A stretch of DNA of 64,000 nt from Ladona fulva (taxonomy: Eukaryota; Arthropoda; Insecta; Odonata; Libellulidae). Shown piece by piece: positions 36,557 to 50,182 of the stretch; position 1 is the stretch's first letter, and each line of letters starts with the position of its first letter. A program made the translations under genes and the position numbers. Location: contig KZ308305.1 in NCBI GenBank assembly GCA_000376725.2, positions 294,970 through 358,969 of the forward strand, given 5' to 3'. The notes under the pieces were generated by a model. The model did no database searches and was not told where the DNA came from. It saw nothing but the letters and a program-made list of their open reading frames with translations.

Positions 36557-39385
36557 CATTACGAGGCATTCGTAGGCATTTTTGTTGTAAATTTTAATAT
36601 CTTCACAGCGCCCAAACATTCTTCCACGGAGTAAATTTTATACTTTAATGTTTCGCCGGAGTAAAATACAACAGAAGGATTTAATGGCCCTAATAAAAAT
36701 GAGATTTGATCAATTCGAGAAATTTCAGCAGTACTGCGCACGCTAGCGTTATTGATTTGCATTTTCGAAAAGGAGGAACTTGAGCAAACAGAATTGAATT
36801 AAAAAATTTTCTAAAAGAAAACAGTAGAGAAATTCTCAATTTCTCACGGCCTAAACTATTGAAAAGTAGTATTTACGTTTTCTTCATTATTTTCTCAGGA
36901 TTTTGATAGTTTAAGTGAATGGCGTAAAGCAGAATTGCTTTGAGGTATAACTCACAGGATGAAACGGGTTAATCACCGGGTGAAACATCAACGAAAACAG
37001 AGCATATTAAAAGAAGAACAATGAATTTGCTGCTAATAAAATCGAATTCGATTAACGAGTGTTTCCCTTCAATATTGCAGGTACTTCCATTTAAAAATAA
37101 AGGTTTTAATGTGCCTTTTAATTGACACAGTCCGCTACAATTTACACTTTTACACCCTGCGGTAATTATCACAGAAATATGATTACCGACAATATGACTG
37201 TAGCCTTGAGACAGAAAAAAAGAATTATGCAATTAAAGGGGTTTATACCTTCCGAAAGAGATAGGCACTCTGAGCTGATAGGAGAAGCTGGGGAATGGGT
37301 GTAGGAGATGGTAGGCTGTACTCTCTACGCACACGTACAGCAATAGAGACGGACGAGATAGACTTATTGATTAGCAGTATTGCGACTCAGTTGAGAGCGA
37401 TTAAACCTAATAAAGCTCCGGCCCCTGTAGAAATTCAGGTTGGCGAGTTAAGAAATCGGCCTCTCCTGCAAAGTAGAGCAGCAAACAAAAATAAGGATAG
37501 TATCCATGTTCTAAATTAGAGAAAAATCGCGATATTCTTCACGATGGACAAAACGACCTGAGATAGAGTGTTAACGTGATTCAATGAGCTCTCGTCCTAG
37601 CGTTTTTCGTGAGAGCGAGAGAAATCAATTGAAAACATCACTTACAAGACCTAAATACCTACTACTAATACCTAAATACCTACTGGGACCTATATATGTT
37701 GATTTCACTGAGAAATGGATTAAAATTATTATTAAAATGGATGTGATTGGGATCCTCCAGTTTCCATTATAGAAATAATAATAATAAATATTACGGGCGT
37801 AAGAATATTACAGAAGGACTTCTTTATACATGGCAAACATTTTCAACATCAATACTTCGCCTCAAATGGGCTACAGCTACCCGCAGACAATCATAGAAGA
37901 AATTCAGATTAAAATACCTTAGTAAAAATTCGGAACTAAGAAAAGGACGCAATGAAACGCGTATCAACAGCACTGCCATGAAAAATCAAATAATCGAGAT
38001 CTTTGATCTTTCTTGTTATATACTTAATATTGAATTATCTCCTTAAATCGCTTAATTAAAAATATCACAACCCTTTTTTGTGGCGAAGGCTAAGGTTATC
38101 CATAAGGAGAAGAGCGAGTTGAGTGCTTCTCTTTTCCAGCGTACAAACAATGAGTTACGAAAACTTATTACCTCTCGTTTTATACCTGAACATTTTCTAC
38201 GTGGTCGCTGATAACTTTATAGCATCCACCGATAAAATGAAAACACCATCCCTCTATAAAAACTACTTACATAAATGAAAAGAGAGACGCAATTACACCG
38301 CGCTCAAAAGATTACGGAGACCGTGACGATGCCACTCGAGAGGATCTTAGTCGGAGAAAACAATGGAATTGAGAAAGAAAAGCAGGATGACACGATGAGT
38401 AAAAAATCAGATGGTTCGAAAATAGATCGAAAGGCCAGTGATCTTCAGATACGAGGCCTCCCTGAGGCATCTATCACCACCGATTCAAACACTGGATTTT
38501 CCCTTCCGCCGCGCATTTCAACAATATTTGTGTAAATTATCGTTTCAGAATTCTGTAATTGTTGACTCTTTCGACATAAATGTAACGAATATCAGCGCCG
38601 ATCATCGTTACGTAACGATTCTTTAGTTGCAACAGCCTCTCGTATCTAAGTGCAACAATATAGAATTTTATCTACATTACCAAATGAAATCTTGTCAAAA
38701 TTATTTACTTAGGCCACGAAATGAAACCATTCGCTTTTCATCACATTCTGCAGATTAACCTTTTCCCTGACGATTTTCTTTTCTATAAATTGCACTTGGA
38801 AAAAAGCATATCTTTTATTTATTAATTTGTGTGTTTATATTTAAATAAGAACAGATAGTATTTTTTCCCTTGGATTGTTTGTTCATATTATATTTTACTT
38901 TTTGTTTCCTTAAATTTTAACCTGTTTACGGCATATCCATATGTTTGGTAAAATAATAGAAACGTACATACAAATGGAATGCAGATAAGAAAACATGTAA
39001 CACAAGCTCTTTAAGCACGACAGGTTAACTGAGATATCTTTTCGAGGGTAAAAAAAGGCCAAAAAACCTAAATAAATCCTAAATACGAGATACCTCGGGC
39101 GTGACTGAATTTTAAACCCCTCTCTTTTATGAGATCTCGGGTGCCTCAGGGAAGTGATTAACAGTTTTAAATTTTCAATTTTTGGCCTAGGTAAAAACAA
39201 ATTCCTCCCATTAGAGAATAAACGCCCCCCTTGCAGCTTCGCCCCGAGGCAGTTTCTTACTGTTTGAAGACAACCCTGCGAAAAGCAGTCGGGAGAGAAA
39301 ATGGGTACGGTAAATATTAAGCCGTAAATAAAAATATAAACGCGCGACTGAGATGAATGCGATAATGGGGGAGAATGGCGGGCGG
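36557..39385. other. No gene seen
   Basis: AT-rich with many short chance frames. ACCTAAATACCTACT occurs twice at 37650-37690. No recognised family. Confidence 0.4.
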
Positions 39386-39432
39386 TTTTGGAAGGAAACG
39401 TATTTTGGAAGGAAACGTATTTTGGAGGGAAA
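39386..39432. repeat. 17-bp tandem repeat, 2.8 copies
   Basis: TTTTGGAAGGAAACGTA at 39386-39402 and 39403-39419, then TTTTGGAGGGAAA to 39432. The first two units are identical, so the duplication is recent. It sits in a GC-rich patch at 39350-39600 with frames open on both strands. Confidence 0.75.
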
Positions 39433-40411
39433 AGCCGCCGCGGAGCCCCTCCAAGTTTACCCTCGAATTAAAAACGCCTCGCCCATTATTGGCGGCGGCC
39501 CTTTCGGGTGGTGCAGTTACGAGCACGCAATGGGGGGAGAGGAATGGCTCATTTCCGCTGGTTTTCGGAGGGCTGAGTGGTACCTCGGGGTGAAGAAGAT
39601 GGGCATTCATTTCATTATCTGAAATCGATTGATCGAAATATCGGTGGAGGCTGTTTGATGGAAAATCCGACAGATAAATACGATCAGAGACTCCCTTTGT
39701 TAGCTCGATCTAAGGTAAGGAGAGGAGATCGCTGGCGGAGATTGGTGTCGTAAGAAGAGGCAAAGTAAATACGGAGATGAAGAGATACGAACGGAGGAAT
39801 TGAAAACGATAAGGGCTGGAGATGGATGTGATAAGGGGGAAATCGACATCGATAATAATGTGTTTCTTAACAGAGCGAGTGTCACTGGTGTTACGATGCG
39901 GCAATTGCGCAGTTCGAAATTTTTCTATTAGCGATCTTAGGATTTAGACGAAAACTGGCACGATCTCTTCCATTATCTTTGGATTTCGAACTCGGGGAAT
40001 AGAGTGATATCTAATTCCAGCGAGATGTTCTATAACGTTCCACCTTACCCGAACCTAAAATTTTGAGGACCGCGGTAGAGAATACTGTCATCTGAACACC
40101 CTGATTTTACGTTATCCAGGATCTTATGGTCCCAAGATAGATGAAATATCGTTAGTAAACTGCAAGACCGACTTTGACCGTCAATGTTCAATGAAGAGAT
40201 GTATCTTGCAAATTTAAACCAGTGTATTCGGGGAAAATATCAATACAGTTAAGAATTTTATCATCAGCAGAGTACACTCAGATTTATAAAAATATCACCA
40301 TGGCATTTCAGAAAATTCGAGATATTACCGTTCGACAATAGAATTTGAAATCAGATCTTAAGCGATTACTACGATCTCGTTCTAAAAAAAAGTTTTTCAT
40401 ATGATATCGCT
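39433..40411. other. No gene seen
   Basis: GC-rich to about 39600, then mixed to AT-rich. Frames are overlapping and unrecognised. Confidence 0.4.
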
Positions 40412-40480
40412 GTAAAGCTCCCAAACCCGTGGTCCGCGAGTCACATGAGACTACTAATTTCTGTGCGGCCCTTATTAACA
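40412..40480 (+). mobile_element. hAT-like terminal fragment (candidate)
   Basis: GCTCCCAAACCCGTGGTCCG, then CGAGTCACATGAGACTACTA and ATTTCTGTGCGGCCC. This word order (CCCAAAC, GTCCGCG, CACATG, ACTAATTTCTGTGCGGCCC) is familiar from ends of hAT-superfamily elements. No opposite terminus or target duplication was found; the non-LTR copy just to the right may have interrupted it. Confidence 0.35.
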
Positions 40481-40542
40481 TATCTTTCTATCCCTTTCAT
40501 ACTGTACTCTCTCGATTTACGTTAGGTATTTGTAATCTGTGT

Positions 40543-40995
40543 CCATGTGAGTATCCTGCAAGCCGCCTTTCGGCGTGTGGTAGGGGGTGCATGCGCCATG
40601 AGTCTATTTCATTAATCGATTATTTTCGCGTATCGTTCGCGGAAAAAATGAGTTCTTGCATCTATTTCTCTGATCTTTCTCGCATTCTCGGAACGGCCTA
40701 TGTAGCATGGTGAATGCATTATATCTGCTACATTATATCTAAACATGCTTTCTCTGAGTTTATCCAGTAAATTGATCCTTTGTTGAAATCTTCTAACTTC
40801 CAAAGATTCCCATTTTGCGTCCTGGAGCATCTGAGTGACGCTTACAGATATATCGTACCAATTCTTCACAAAACGTATCGCCTTTCGCTGCACCTTTTCT
40901 AATTCTTTAATACAACACTTATCGGCAGGGTCCCATACACTACACGCATACTCAAGATGAGGTCTAACCAACGCAAGATAATCCAAACACACCAT
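40543..40995 (-). mobile_element. Non-LTR retrotransposon (CR1/L2/Jockey group), RT C-terminal tail and 3' end
   Basis: The minus-strand frame 40995-40612 (127 codons) contains the end of the reverse transcriptase: LVRPHLEYACSVWDPADK, LEKVQRKAIRFVKNW, SVTQMLQDAKWESLEVRR, INLLDKLRESMFRY, CYIGRSENARKIREIDAR and RERYAKIID, then a stop. LVRPxLEYA...WDP followed by QRKAxRFV is a standard signature of this group. The 3' UTR continues to about 40543 with the ACGCCGAAAGGCGGC hairpin, CTTGCAGGATACTC. Endonuclease and most of the polymerase are missing (5' truncation near 40985). This is the longest and best-preserved copy in the window. Confidence 0.85.
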
Positions 40996-43990
40996 AAAAT
41001 TATTAAAATCCTACCATATAAAAGCACAATCCTACACAGATACTAATTAAATGAATATATCAGAAACAGTATCCAAAGTGATTATAGTTTGAATAAACTG
41101 AAATGGTTTACCTGAGACCCCCGAAATCCTTCTATATGCTAATGAGGCCCACTGAAAATATAAACTCGGAAGCTTTCAAATGTACGCGTATAATAACATC
41201 GCCCGAATAATAGTCACTGGATGCTAAACAGTACGAAAATACCAATTAATGTCTAACATCAAGATTTCTTCTAGTTCGTAAAATATATAGGCCCCAACTC
41301 GCAGTCGCAATTAAGAAACACTCAATACTACTCGAAATTCAACGTGCCATCAACCGACAGAGAAGCATAAACCCATATATTTCTAGATCATCCGCATACA
41401 CCGGATGGTACTGGCCCCAAGTCCCTTCCGGATATGCGGTGAGCGAGTACATAAAAACCCATTCCGCGGCGACAAAGGAAAAACGGTTTCATCAAGCGTG
41501 AATCCCTAAACCCACGCACAACACACCAATAGAGACGATTTTCAGCATCTCCGAGAGTCGACGTCGAGAAATTCCTACTCATAGAGCCAGAGATCCGGAA
41601 AAAAAGCCGTGCGGTTGGTCACATTCGTCCAGAGATCGAGAGCTAACAGAGGATCCTACCACCACCACTCCTTTTTCGGCACGTCGGCCATCAACGAGAG
41701 ACCTAAAAACGATACGAGACGCTGAGGAAGGAGGTCCCGGCTACTGCTTCCATAAGGCCCAGTACATCACCACTCCCTCCCCTTCGACGTAGAACAAGAA
41801 GGGGACTCGTGGTTATCTCCTGATCTTGACCTCAAACGGGCAGTCGATTTGAACTTTGCCTCGCTTGCGAGCGCATCCCCCCTCCGGACGACTTTTACGA
41901 AAAGAAGCTCCGAGAAACAGAATGGGTTCTTTCCGGAGCCGAGTCCGAGTTATTTCGACTGGGCTCTTCCACAGCAAGGCCTTATAGGAAATCGAAAAAT
42001 AAGACGCCTCCGCCTGATTGATGGACTTCGAAAAGGGGTAGGAAAAGGGTAGCTTCCGGCCTCCCAGTGATTTTTTTATTCCTCTGTGGCGGTGCTTCCC
42101 GGATCTATGATCCGCGGCACTAAGAAACAAGACACACAGTGCGCCGCAATATAATAGAAATTCTTCATTATTATCACTTCCGATTTCATGCTACAACATT
42201 TCGTTCTTTTTCGTGAATTATCTAGCAAAAGAATAAATAGATTTAATTCAACCGTTTGTGAAATCAGACGGTAGAGGGAAGTGATTCGCTTAGGCATCGA
42301 CGAGGAGCTAAATCTCCTATAGTATTTCCCGAGGAGAAACGGACATATTAGGACCGGTATATGAACCCGGGTCTTCCACTTTCCGGATGAATGCTTGCAA
42401 TACCTTTCTTATCCCTTTCCTTGTCTTCTATAATATACAATCTAACTGTAATAGTGAAGCTTTTCCGCAATATGTTGGCACTAATTGGATTTTTCACGAC
42501 GACATAGCATAACGGCATTTAACGGTATATCTGAGAGAACTAATATTGTTGTACTTTAAGAAAGCCATTAAAATAGTCTAAACCAACCCCCATTGATAAA
42601 TTTCTGGATCTTTCGGCGCCTTAGGCAATTACCGTTTCAGGGGCTTCTGCCTTAATACACCGCGAAGTTTGAACGAATACCTGTGTGCTGTGGAGGTCAA
42701 AAGGTTGGAAAGCAACTCTCCAGGGATTCGTGCCGAAGCGAACTGTTTTCTTTCCGTTTCGAACAGTTTCCTCGGACCTCAACGTCTAACCAGTGCTTTG
42801 AATTCGTTATGAGACGAATATTCGAATGAAGTCCTGGCTCCGCATAGGGTCGGAGTGTTTCGTTACGTATGTATCAAACCTGGAAAAATACCTCTAGACC
42901 TTTTTGGGAGGGCATTGGGGTCATGGTCATCTGCAGAGAACCATTCTCAAGGTAAATAAGGATATATTCAGATCGATCGGTTCCTGATTTCGAGAAGCCG
43001 TTCCGAAATAGGCGTTAATACTGTGGCGCACATGCGTTTAAACACGCCTATGCGAAGAGATTGGGAAAAGAGTCGCGCCCCGTCGTGGCGGAGTGGGAGT
43101 GACCATGAATCAATATATGTAAACCACTTCAAAATGTTTGCAGAGAAACAGGTGATCCCGAGGGGAAGTACAGAGATGAAACGCCGCGGGGGGTGGGCAA
43201 AGAAATTATCACCTTTCTTCATACTTCGTTCGCCCGAATTAGGCTTTCAGAAGTTAAATCAATTCCGACCCTTCCTATCAGCTTCCCTGAGAAAGTCTTA
43301 AATCGTTAACGCTGTTTGCGAACGTAAAGCGAGAAAAAGAGCAGCGGTGAGCTGGAGAGCGCTTGAGTACTGCTAGATTTAGCGGGGAATTCGGTATACC
43401 TGAAAATTTAATTATCACAAATATTATTATCATATCTTAATAACAAATGTACTATTTTAGTTATTTGTTGTTGAACGTTCCACGCAAGTTGGGGCATGGG
43501 ATCGTCGAGGTTTCAAAATCTAAAAAAGTTAATCGATTAGCAATTTAATCATGGAATAGAGATTATAAAAATATTAAAATAAAATTTTTGTGTAGTAATT
43601 AATGCGATTTAAAAAATATCCATACTGATAATTCCAAAAATATGAAATTAGATTTTTGAGTGATGCTGAATAAAGTCGGAAAAAAATAATTTACAGAAAA
43701 ATGCGGTTCAAAAAATGTTCACATAAGTGAATATTTTACGGAAGAGAAAAAAATGCAAACCAAGGCAAGAATTAACCAGTTTCAGTTTCCTAGCGATCCT
43801 GTTAAATAGAAATTGAAGGCTTTTGTTCTTATTTTCACTCATCGAAGAATTCTCATACTACAGTGAACGCAAAAAACACCTATACTTAACATTACCAACG
43901 CTAAACGAGTTCGTCGAAGGATATAAACATACACGCAATAAGGAAGTGCGAGACGGACTGAATTCATCCCTCTTCCAGGAAATAAATCTC
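40996..43990. other. No gene seen
   Basis: CpG-rich patch at 41380-42110 with overlapping frames (64-105 codons), none with a known domain. A B-box-like GGGTTCATA lies on the minus strand near 42366 (T-stem 4 of 5 pairs). After 43330 the sequence is AT-rich. Confidence 0.4.
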
Positions 43991-46900
43991 TGGTCGCGAG
44001 AGGACACTTGTCGACATCCCATTCAAAATTACGTCGATTTGACCTAGTGAGGCTCTGCCGGTCCAACAAACCAACGATCGCGTCAGAGGAGTCTGAATTC
44101 GGCGCCTGTGGCAACCATATGCGACCGCAAATTTTTTCTTTATCCACATCCTCCCCATAAATCTTCCCTCGCTTCTGTAATTACCGCATACTTTTAAAGA
44201 AAGGTTTCTTCGAGCACGGACCATGCGTGCATCCTCGCCGGGACCTTCCTGAAATCAGACTGCTTCTAAATAGAACGACAGAAAAATGCTATGTAAAATG
44301 GTGCCGGATGATATATTAATTCGACTGTGAATCAAGCCCGACTCATCCTCCAGCTCTTCGTTTTGCAATACAAGATTTCTCGCTCCTGAGAAGCTACTGT
44401 GAGACATTTCCACTTGACTCAACCGTCGCGGAATGTATGACTTTTTGCTGAGATAATTCTGGATAAATAATTAGTGATAAAAAGGAGCGACGTTACCTAA
44501 TGACGGATACGAGACCGACATTGACCCATGAATATCAAAAGAGACTTGAGGGTAAGCGATAAAGAAAATGAAATTTAAACTACAGAAAAATAAAGGCTAC
44601 GAATATCACATTGTACGACATGCTTTTTTCTATGTAAATCCAAAGAATTGTTCCTCAGAAGGAAGATATTTTAGGAAATATAATTTTTAAATAACAACCC
44701 CGATTTTTCCCAGTCCTAACAATCTGATGTCAACTGTGAAGTATGACATTCATGAACATGTATGACTGATAAATGTTAAGTTCAAGAACCAGCAATCAGA
44801 TGAATTACCTGCTCCATTAACCCACGTTCGAAAGGGAAGAAAATAACTTTGGACGAAATCTGCTGCACTAAGTAACTATAATAACCATCCCTTATCATCC
44901 TAATGAAGATACACTACCTACGAAGGCCACGCTTGACTAACTATTGATGAACATCATTCTGGTTAAACACCGCGATGAATCTCCGATAAAAAATTCATCG
45001 CTTGGGGGAGAAAAAGATGTGAGCTAGACACGAATTATTTCTCCGGGGCTCCGAATCAATCACAATGCCCCGAGCCACTGCTAACGGCAAACGTCATCCA
45101 CAATTCCTCGTTAGCGGTCGCAGATGCCGTCCCCGACTCATGCCACCAATCAGTCGCTCATTGTCTTCCGCCAGAGGTAATCGCATTCACGTGAGTAATG
45201 ACTCAAGAAAGGGGACGGCAAAATACCCGCTCGAAAATTACATGCTTCGCGGACGCAATACTTCGTGATTTACTCCACCTTGGACGACCACCGGCCCAAA
45301 TCCGGAGGCGTATGACCAGATAGATAAACCCCGCGACTGGTGGGAAAAGTGGATTGAAACTCAGTCAGAGTGGGCAATTACGGACCTCGATCGACTACCA
45401 ATGCACCAAATTGGGACCTGATGCATCCACGGGAGCAATTTACGCGGCACTTTACCGCGTCACAAAAAAGTAGACCCCGTACGAACGTCTTCGTAAACTC
45501 CTTGTCCACCGGGCAGAAGGGCAAAAAAATATAATAGGGAGCGTTGTTGCGTGACGAACGAAAACAACCACATGCCCCACGCTGAATCACACGTCAGAGC
45601 GTTCTACGTCTGGCGAGGTAAATAAATCCTAGACTAAGCAAGGGGAATCCATCTTGCGAGAGTTTCTGAAGGAAACGATACACCCGCATACGACAATTAT
45701 AAGCGGGCTCCGGCGGCTCAACCTTACCGAAGAGTACGTTCCATTTGCTGCAGGGCGTCCGCGTCGAGGATTCGTCTCCACCGTTGGATACGCCCCCAAA
45801 GGGATACGAGCCGATCTTCTTACAGGTGGTCGGCATCCAGCAAGGCGTCACACACTCACTATCTTCGTGGTACGACACAATCTCCATGGACTACCCCGGC
45901 GGGGCATTGCCCCACCCACTTCAACCCAAACAGAGCTACTCGCTGTGGCACGAAAACTTATTTTGTTTTTCCTCGGGGGTTACTCCGAGTCCATTTGAGC
46001 GATCCCAGTAAAGCGAGTTGGAAGCACTTCCGCCTGCAGCGCTGTTTGACGGGGCATCTGTTCGGAAGGATCCGGGCGTCGTTGCGAGAGTTCCCGCAGG
46101 TCGGCGCTGGGGTACTTCCAGCTCCGACTTCTCGCGACACTTTTCTCTTTCGTTCAGGGCTTTTTTTGCCAGTGATGTCAACGTTCTCGCGAAGTGATTT
46201 TTCCTCGGAGGTTTCCTTTAAGTTATTTTTTTCGGCAAATCTCATCTGAGATTCGGCGAACGAGTGGTGGGTCCTGAATCTGAGATCAACTTACCACGAA
46301 GAGAGAGTAGCGGAGAAGATGAATTTTTGAGTTTGAGCGAGATTAATTTCGGAGGTCTACTTTTCCGAAACTGATTCGAACGTTACGTAAGACTATGCAG
46401 CCCGTTCCTAGTCAAATATGGTTCTCGCTACAGCCTCTGCGTCATTGGTGATGTCATCCGTAATGCATTCACATTCCTGTTCAAACACTTTCCCGGAAAA
46501 ATGTGCGTATGTAAATCTATTAGGCGTCAAAGGCTGGAAATCGATCGCGAAATTTTTCGGCCGTTATTAACGTCTGTGAGATATTATTAGTCGACTAACA
46601 TTGCCCAACCAATTATTAGAATTTATTACTGAACCAATATTCTTTCATAACACGAGTTAAATCTATAAATACCAAATAATTCCATAAATACGACTACGTA
46701 GAAATGATGCAATTTTGGAATTTTTATTCACTGAATATTTACCTTTCAAAATATTCTAAATAAAAAATGGAAAAACGTACAGGTATCTCGAAAGAGGTTA
46801 ATTTTAACCTAAGTTTTTAAATAACTATTACTGCTAATATACTACTTATTTGGCAATATTTCCTCCTATTCAAGACAGAAATTTCTGCAGATCCGGCATG

Positions 46901-47184
46901 CGGAGAATGCCGTGTCGACATGGATGCTCTTCACAGGTTAAAAAGGGTTGAAAATGTGCTAATGGAAACAGAAAAATTCTAAAACTCCAATAAAGAGCGG
47001 ATACAGCAAACGAGATAAAGTAAAAATGATTTATAATAATAGACAAAAGCAATCATTTATCATTTTCACCTTAAAAAAACAGTTTTATTTTTGACGGATT
47101 CTTTTGCAAAACGTTTCCTCTAGCTTCCTTCTCTCTCGGTGGCATTTATTAGATGTACCACCCATAAAAAGTCACAAAATCATC
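43991..47184. other. No gene seen; GC-rich 45060-46250
   Basis: Frames of up to 114 codons at 45594-46249 overlap on both strands, as expected from the GC-rich composition, and none matches a family. Flanks are AT-rich. Confidence 0.4.
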
Positions 47185-47301
47185 ATCCATGCTAAAGGTT
47201 TCCGGGGCGATTTCCGACCTAAAGAAGCCAACAGTATCGTTGGCGAAACGTCGACACCCGAAATGACCAACGCTGCGTACCCGGAAACCTTCAGCATGGA
47301 T
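47185..47301. repeat. 117-bp hairpin repeat with hammerhead-like core
   Basis: Outer arms of 22 nt (47185-47206, ATCCATGCTAAAGGTTTCCG plus GG; 47280-47301 inverted) pair at 21 of 22 positions. Between them on the plus strand lie CTAAAGA (47219-47225), one A, a perfect 6-bp stem GCCAAC/GTTGGC with loop AGTATC (47227-47244), and GAAACGTCGAC (47245-47255). CTGATGA would be the hammerhead consensus; here two bases differ, and one extra base precedes the stem as at 27.35 kb. A 130-codon frame (47104-47496) crosses the hairpin and is not taken as a gene. Confidence 0.5.
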
Positions 47302-49397
47302 TCTTCGTGCAGCGAAAGCCTTCATTCCAGATCGCAAAATCATAAGTTAAAAAAACGTCTAATACTTAGAGAAAACTTTACAGTTAACATTTCCTGCATT
47401 TGGGTACAACTGTTTTCAACCGTTTACAATCATTGTGAATTTATATCTATGAATCATTTATTAAATCGTTTTAAATATATTTTGCAAAAGACCTAGGGCA
47501 GTCGGGCTTTATGTACTGAATTAACTTAATATAACGAGATATTAAAAATAGTGTAATTTTTTAAAACGCAGTGTAATAAGATAAAAGAGATAAACAGTGG
47601 TGAGCGTACAAGAACCGTAATTATTGTGCGTAGCTCAGAGGTGTGATTAAATATACTTATGTAACATAACCTATACGTAAATTAACTATGAAGTAACCTT
47701 ATCGTAGACTAAATTACACTCCATTGGGAAAATATGTCTCTAATGTTATATCTACGGAGACATATAATATCCATCGATCCAATAAGGATGGAATTACACA
47801 AACTCCAGGTGCTCCTGCTAAACATTGTGGAATTTTGCGGAAACACGAAGTACGTCTCTGATTTATTTGGTGCGATTACGGTAAACTCGATCCACAGAGA
47901 AAAAAAATCCTTCGAAGGGTAATATTTGTAATAAGCATCACAGGTATTAGTCCAGGGAATTTATAATTTTTTCTGCTCATGCTATCTCTCCAGATCACGA
48001 AATGTGGTTCCCTCCAAGCAGATACATTAGCGAGTTAATTAATGACCCTAGGCGATAAATCGACGGAACAAGCACGTACGAAAAAAGGTTCTCGACCGAT
48101 AAAGACGGCGTTAAAGCAATCCAGAAATAAAGCAAACAGACAGAGAAGTTGGACCGGCACAATTCCCAAGTGCTGGCGATCGAATCGATTCGTTAAGGGC
48201 GAAAAGGCGTGAAAACCTAAGACTCCAATGATCTACTTCATCGGACAGCCGGAGCGAAAGGGTCGAAGCGACAATCGAAGCAAAAACATATGCGGTGGAA
48301 ACGAGAGACCAGATTGCTCCTTTCGTAAAAAAATCGAGCCACTGACAGCGAATGTCCGAAAAAAGGTTGGGAGTCCGTCGAGAAGTCCAAGGAATCGAAG
48401 AGATGGGTTCGTCACGCACATGACTGATTCATAGGAGACGTTATGATACGGTCGATTTCTCCCACGAAGTGATAGCACGTTTCTAGCGAGCTAAAATAGG
48501 GTTGCTAACCTCATAGACCGGAGGGCCTCATTCATAGATTTATCGGTCGTGTGAAAGGACCCTTTAAATGAGAAAACCTTCCTTGTGTATCAATCGACCC
48601 AAAAGTATTTTCATGTGGATTCATCACGCCAACAAGCAAATCTACAGCTATCTGGGTCGTTATAAACATCCATACAAAAAGACATACAAGATGTAGTAAG
48701 AAAGTAAAATTAATTTTTCAGTCAGTTACACGTATTTATCTACGAACTCAAATTTTTGAGATGGGAACTTACTTAGAACGATAACTTAGAGACATTTGAA
48801 GGGAATGGGGTGTAAAACCTTCTGAGCGAGGCATTTTGTCCGGTATGGCGGTTGGACAACCTTGATCTGATGCGTACAATCACTTGAAGACTAGATAATT
48901 TTCCATCGAAGAAGAGAAATTTAATTCTATAAATTCAAATGGTACATAAGTGTGTAACCAATATGGACAAAAGCTCACCCAAAAAACTGCTACTGATTGT
49001 AAACCAATGTCAAAGAAAAATGTTAAGGATAAACTTGACACTTTTATGCCTAAAACCCCTGCCATACGTCGGTAGACGGTCATGCTTAAGTGCATTGATA
49101 GATGCTTTGCAATCAACAGCAAAATGACTTTGGGTAAATTCGATAATAATAATAATTATTATTTTTTCTGCAGTTGTCCGTCTTCCTCCCAGCCGATTTC
49201 TTCATTCTCATAAAATTCCTAATTTTAAAAATAACCATTTTCAGCCTCTTACGAGAATTCGATACGAACGATATACATTAATAAAGGAAAACTACTTTAC
49301 AGAAGAAAACAGAACAGAACTTCTTTTCTTCACAGAAAAAAAACTTTGTGCTCTTTCCACTTTTTCCGAAGGTTTTTTTCTCTTCTGCGATATATAT
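47302..49397. other. No gene seen
   Basis: AT-rich, with a GC-richer part at 48100-48480. At 48495-48530 AGGGTTGCTAACCTCATAGA followed by CCGGAGGGCC faintly resembles a hAT terminus. A symmetric AATAATAATAATTATTATT run lies near 49144-49162. Confidence 0.4.
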
Positions 49398-49420
49398 ATG
49401 GCTTTCCACTAAGTAACGCT
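49398..49420 (+). repeat. Shared 22-nt motif, copy 3
   Basis: ATGGCTTTCCACTAAGTAACGC, preceded by a TATATATA run. Same motif as at 2314-2335 and (minus) 27254-27276; no hairpin was found beside this copy. Confidence 0.55.
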
Positions 49421-50182
49421 TGAACAAATCGATTTGAAAACTACTTTACTTGAAAGCCATCTGTTAGTCCTACTTGCAATTACAGTACAATCCTCTTGGG
49501 GATATCACGAAAAGGATGGTAAAAGCAAAAAAATCAATTCTCCAGCAACCCGGAAGGAAACTGAGAAATCAACAGAGGGAACTCGGCCCCTATTCAAGTG
49601 TAAATTCCCTCACTTCCGCAAACCCGAACCTCGACGGAGAGACCAATCTATCGACGAGAAGAAATACCTGAAAAAAAATCTTCGAATTTTCCGAGGCAAT
49701 AAATTCATCGCGGCCTGCGTTTTTGGCTGGAAATATCGACGGGAAAGAATCTAAGGTTCGATCGCTCGCTCCAGTCTGGGCGGAATTGAGATGAATGACG
49801 GCATGCCCACTCTTCGGCATCGGTCGCGAATGTACGCGCTAGCATGCACGAACTTCGCATTAGCCATTCCCAACGCATCGACATAAGAGGCTGGAAAGAC
49901 AGGGACGTGCCGGAGTCTCCTCGGGGAAGCGCGCTATGAAAAAGACTCAATCAGCGAAGAAAAGGTGGGCGGGGCACGAGGAAAAGGAGACTAATTACTC
50001 ATCTTTCGCCGCATAACAATTGCGCAATTGCCGCGTGGTCAATTGCGGACTGAAGGGGTGCTGTTCCGAAAAATTCCCGAATCACACGGTGATACATACA
50101 TACATAAGTGTTCTACCTTTCGGTAGGTCCATGTGCCCTAACATTCCCTATTCATAGCCTTTTTTTCACCCCACTCTTTATG
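49421..50182. other. No gene seen
   Basis: The 106-codon frame at 49434-49754 and overlapping minus-strand frames have no recognised motif. Confidence 0.4.

Noticed and set aside
45594..46249. Cluster of 81-114-codon frames on both strands
   Set aside because: All overlap in a GC-rich patch; pattern expected from composition alone.
47104..47496. 130-codon plus-strand frame
   Set aside because: It runs through the 117-bp hairpin repeat, so the open frame is a by-product of repeat sequence.
48495..48530. hAT terminus (AGGGTTGCTAACC, CCGGAGGGCC)
   Set aside because: Similarity is faint and no opposite end or target duplication was found.
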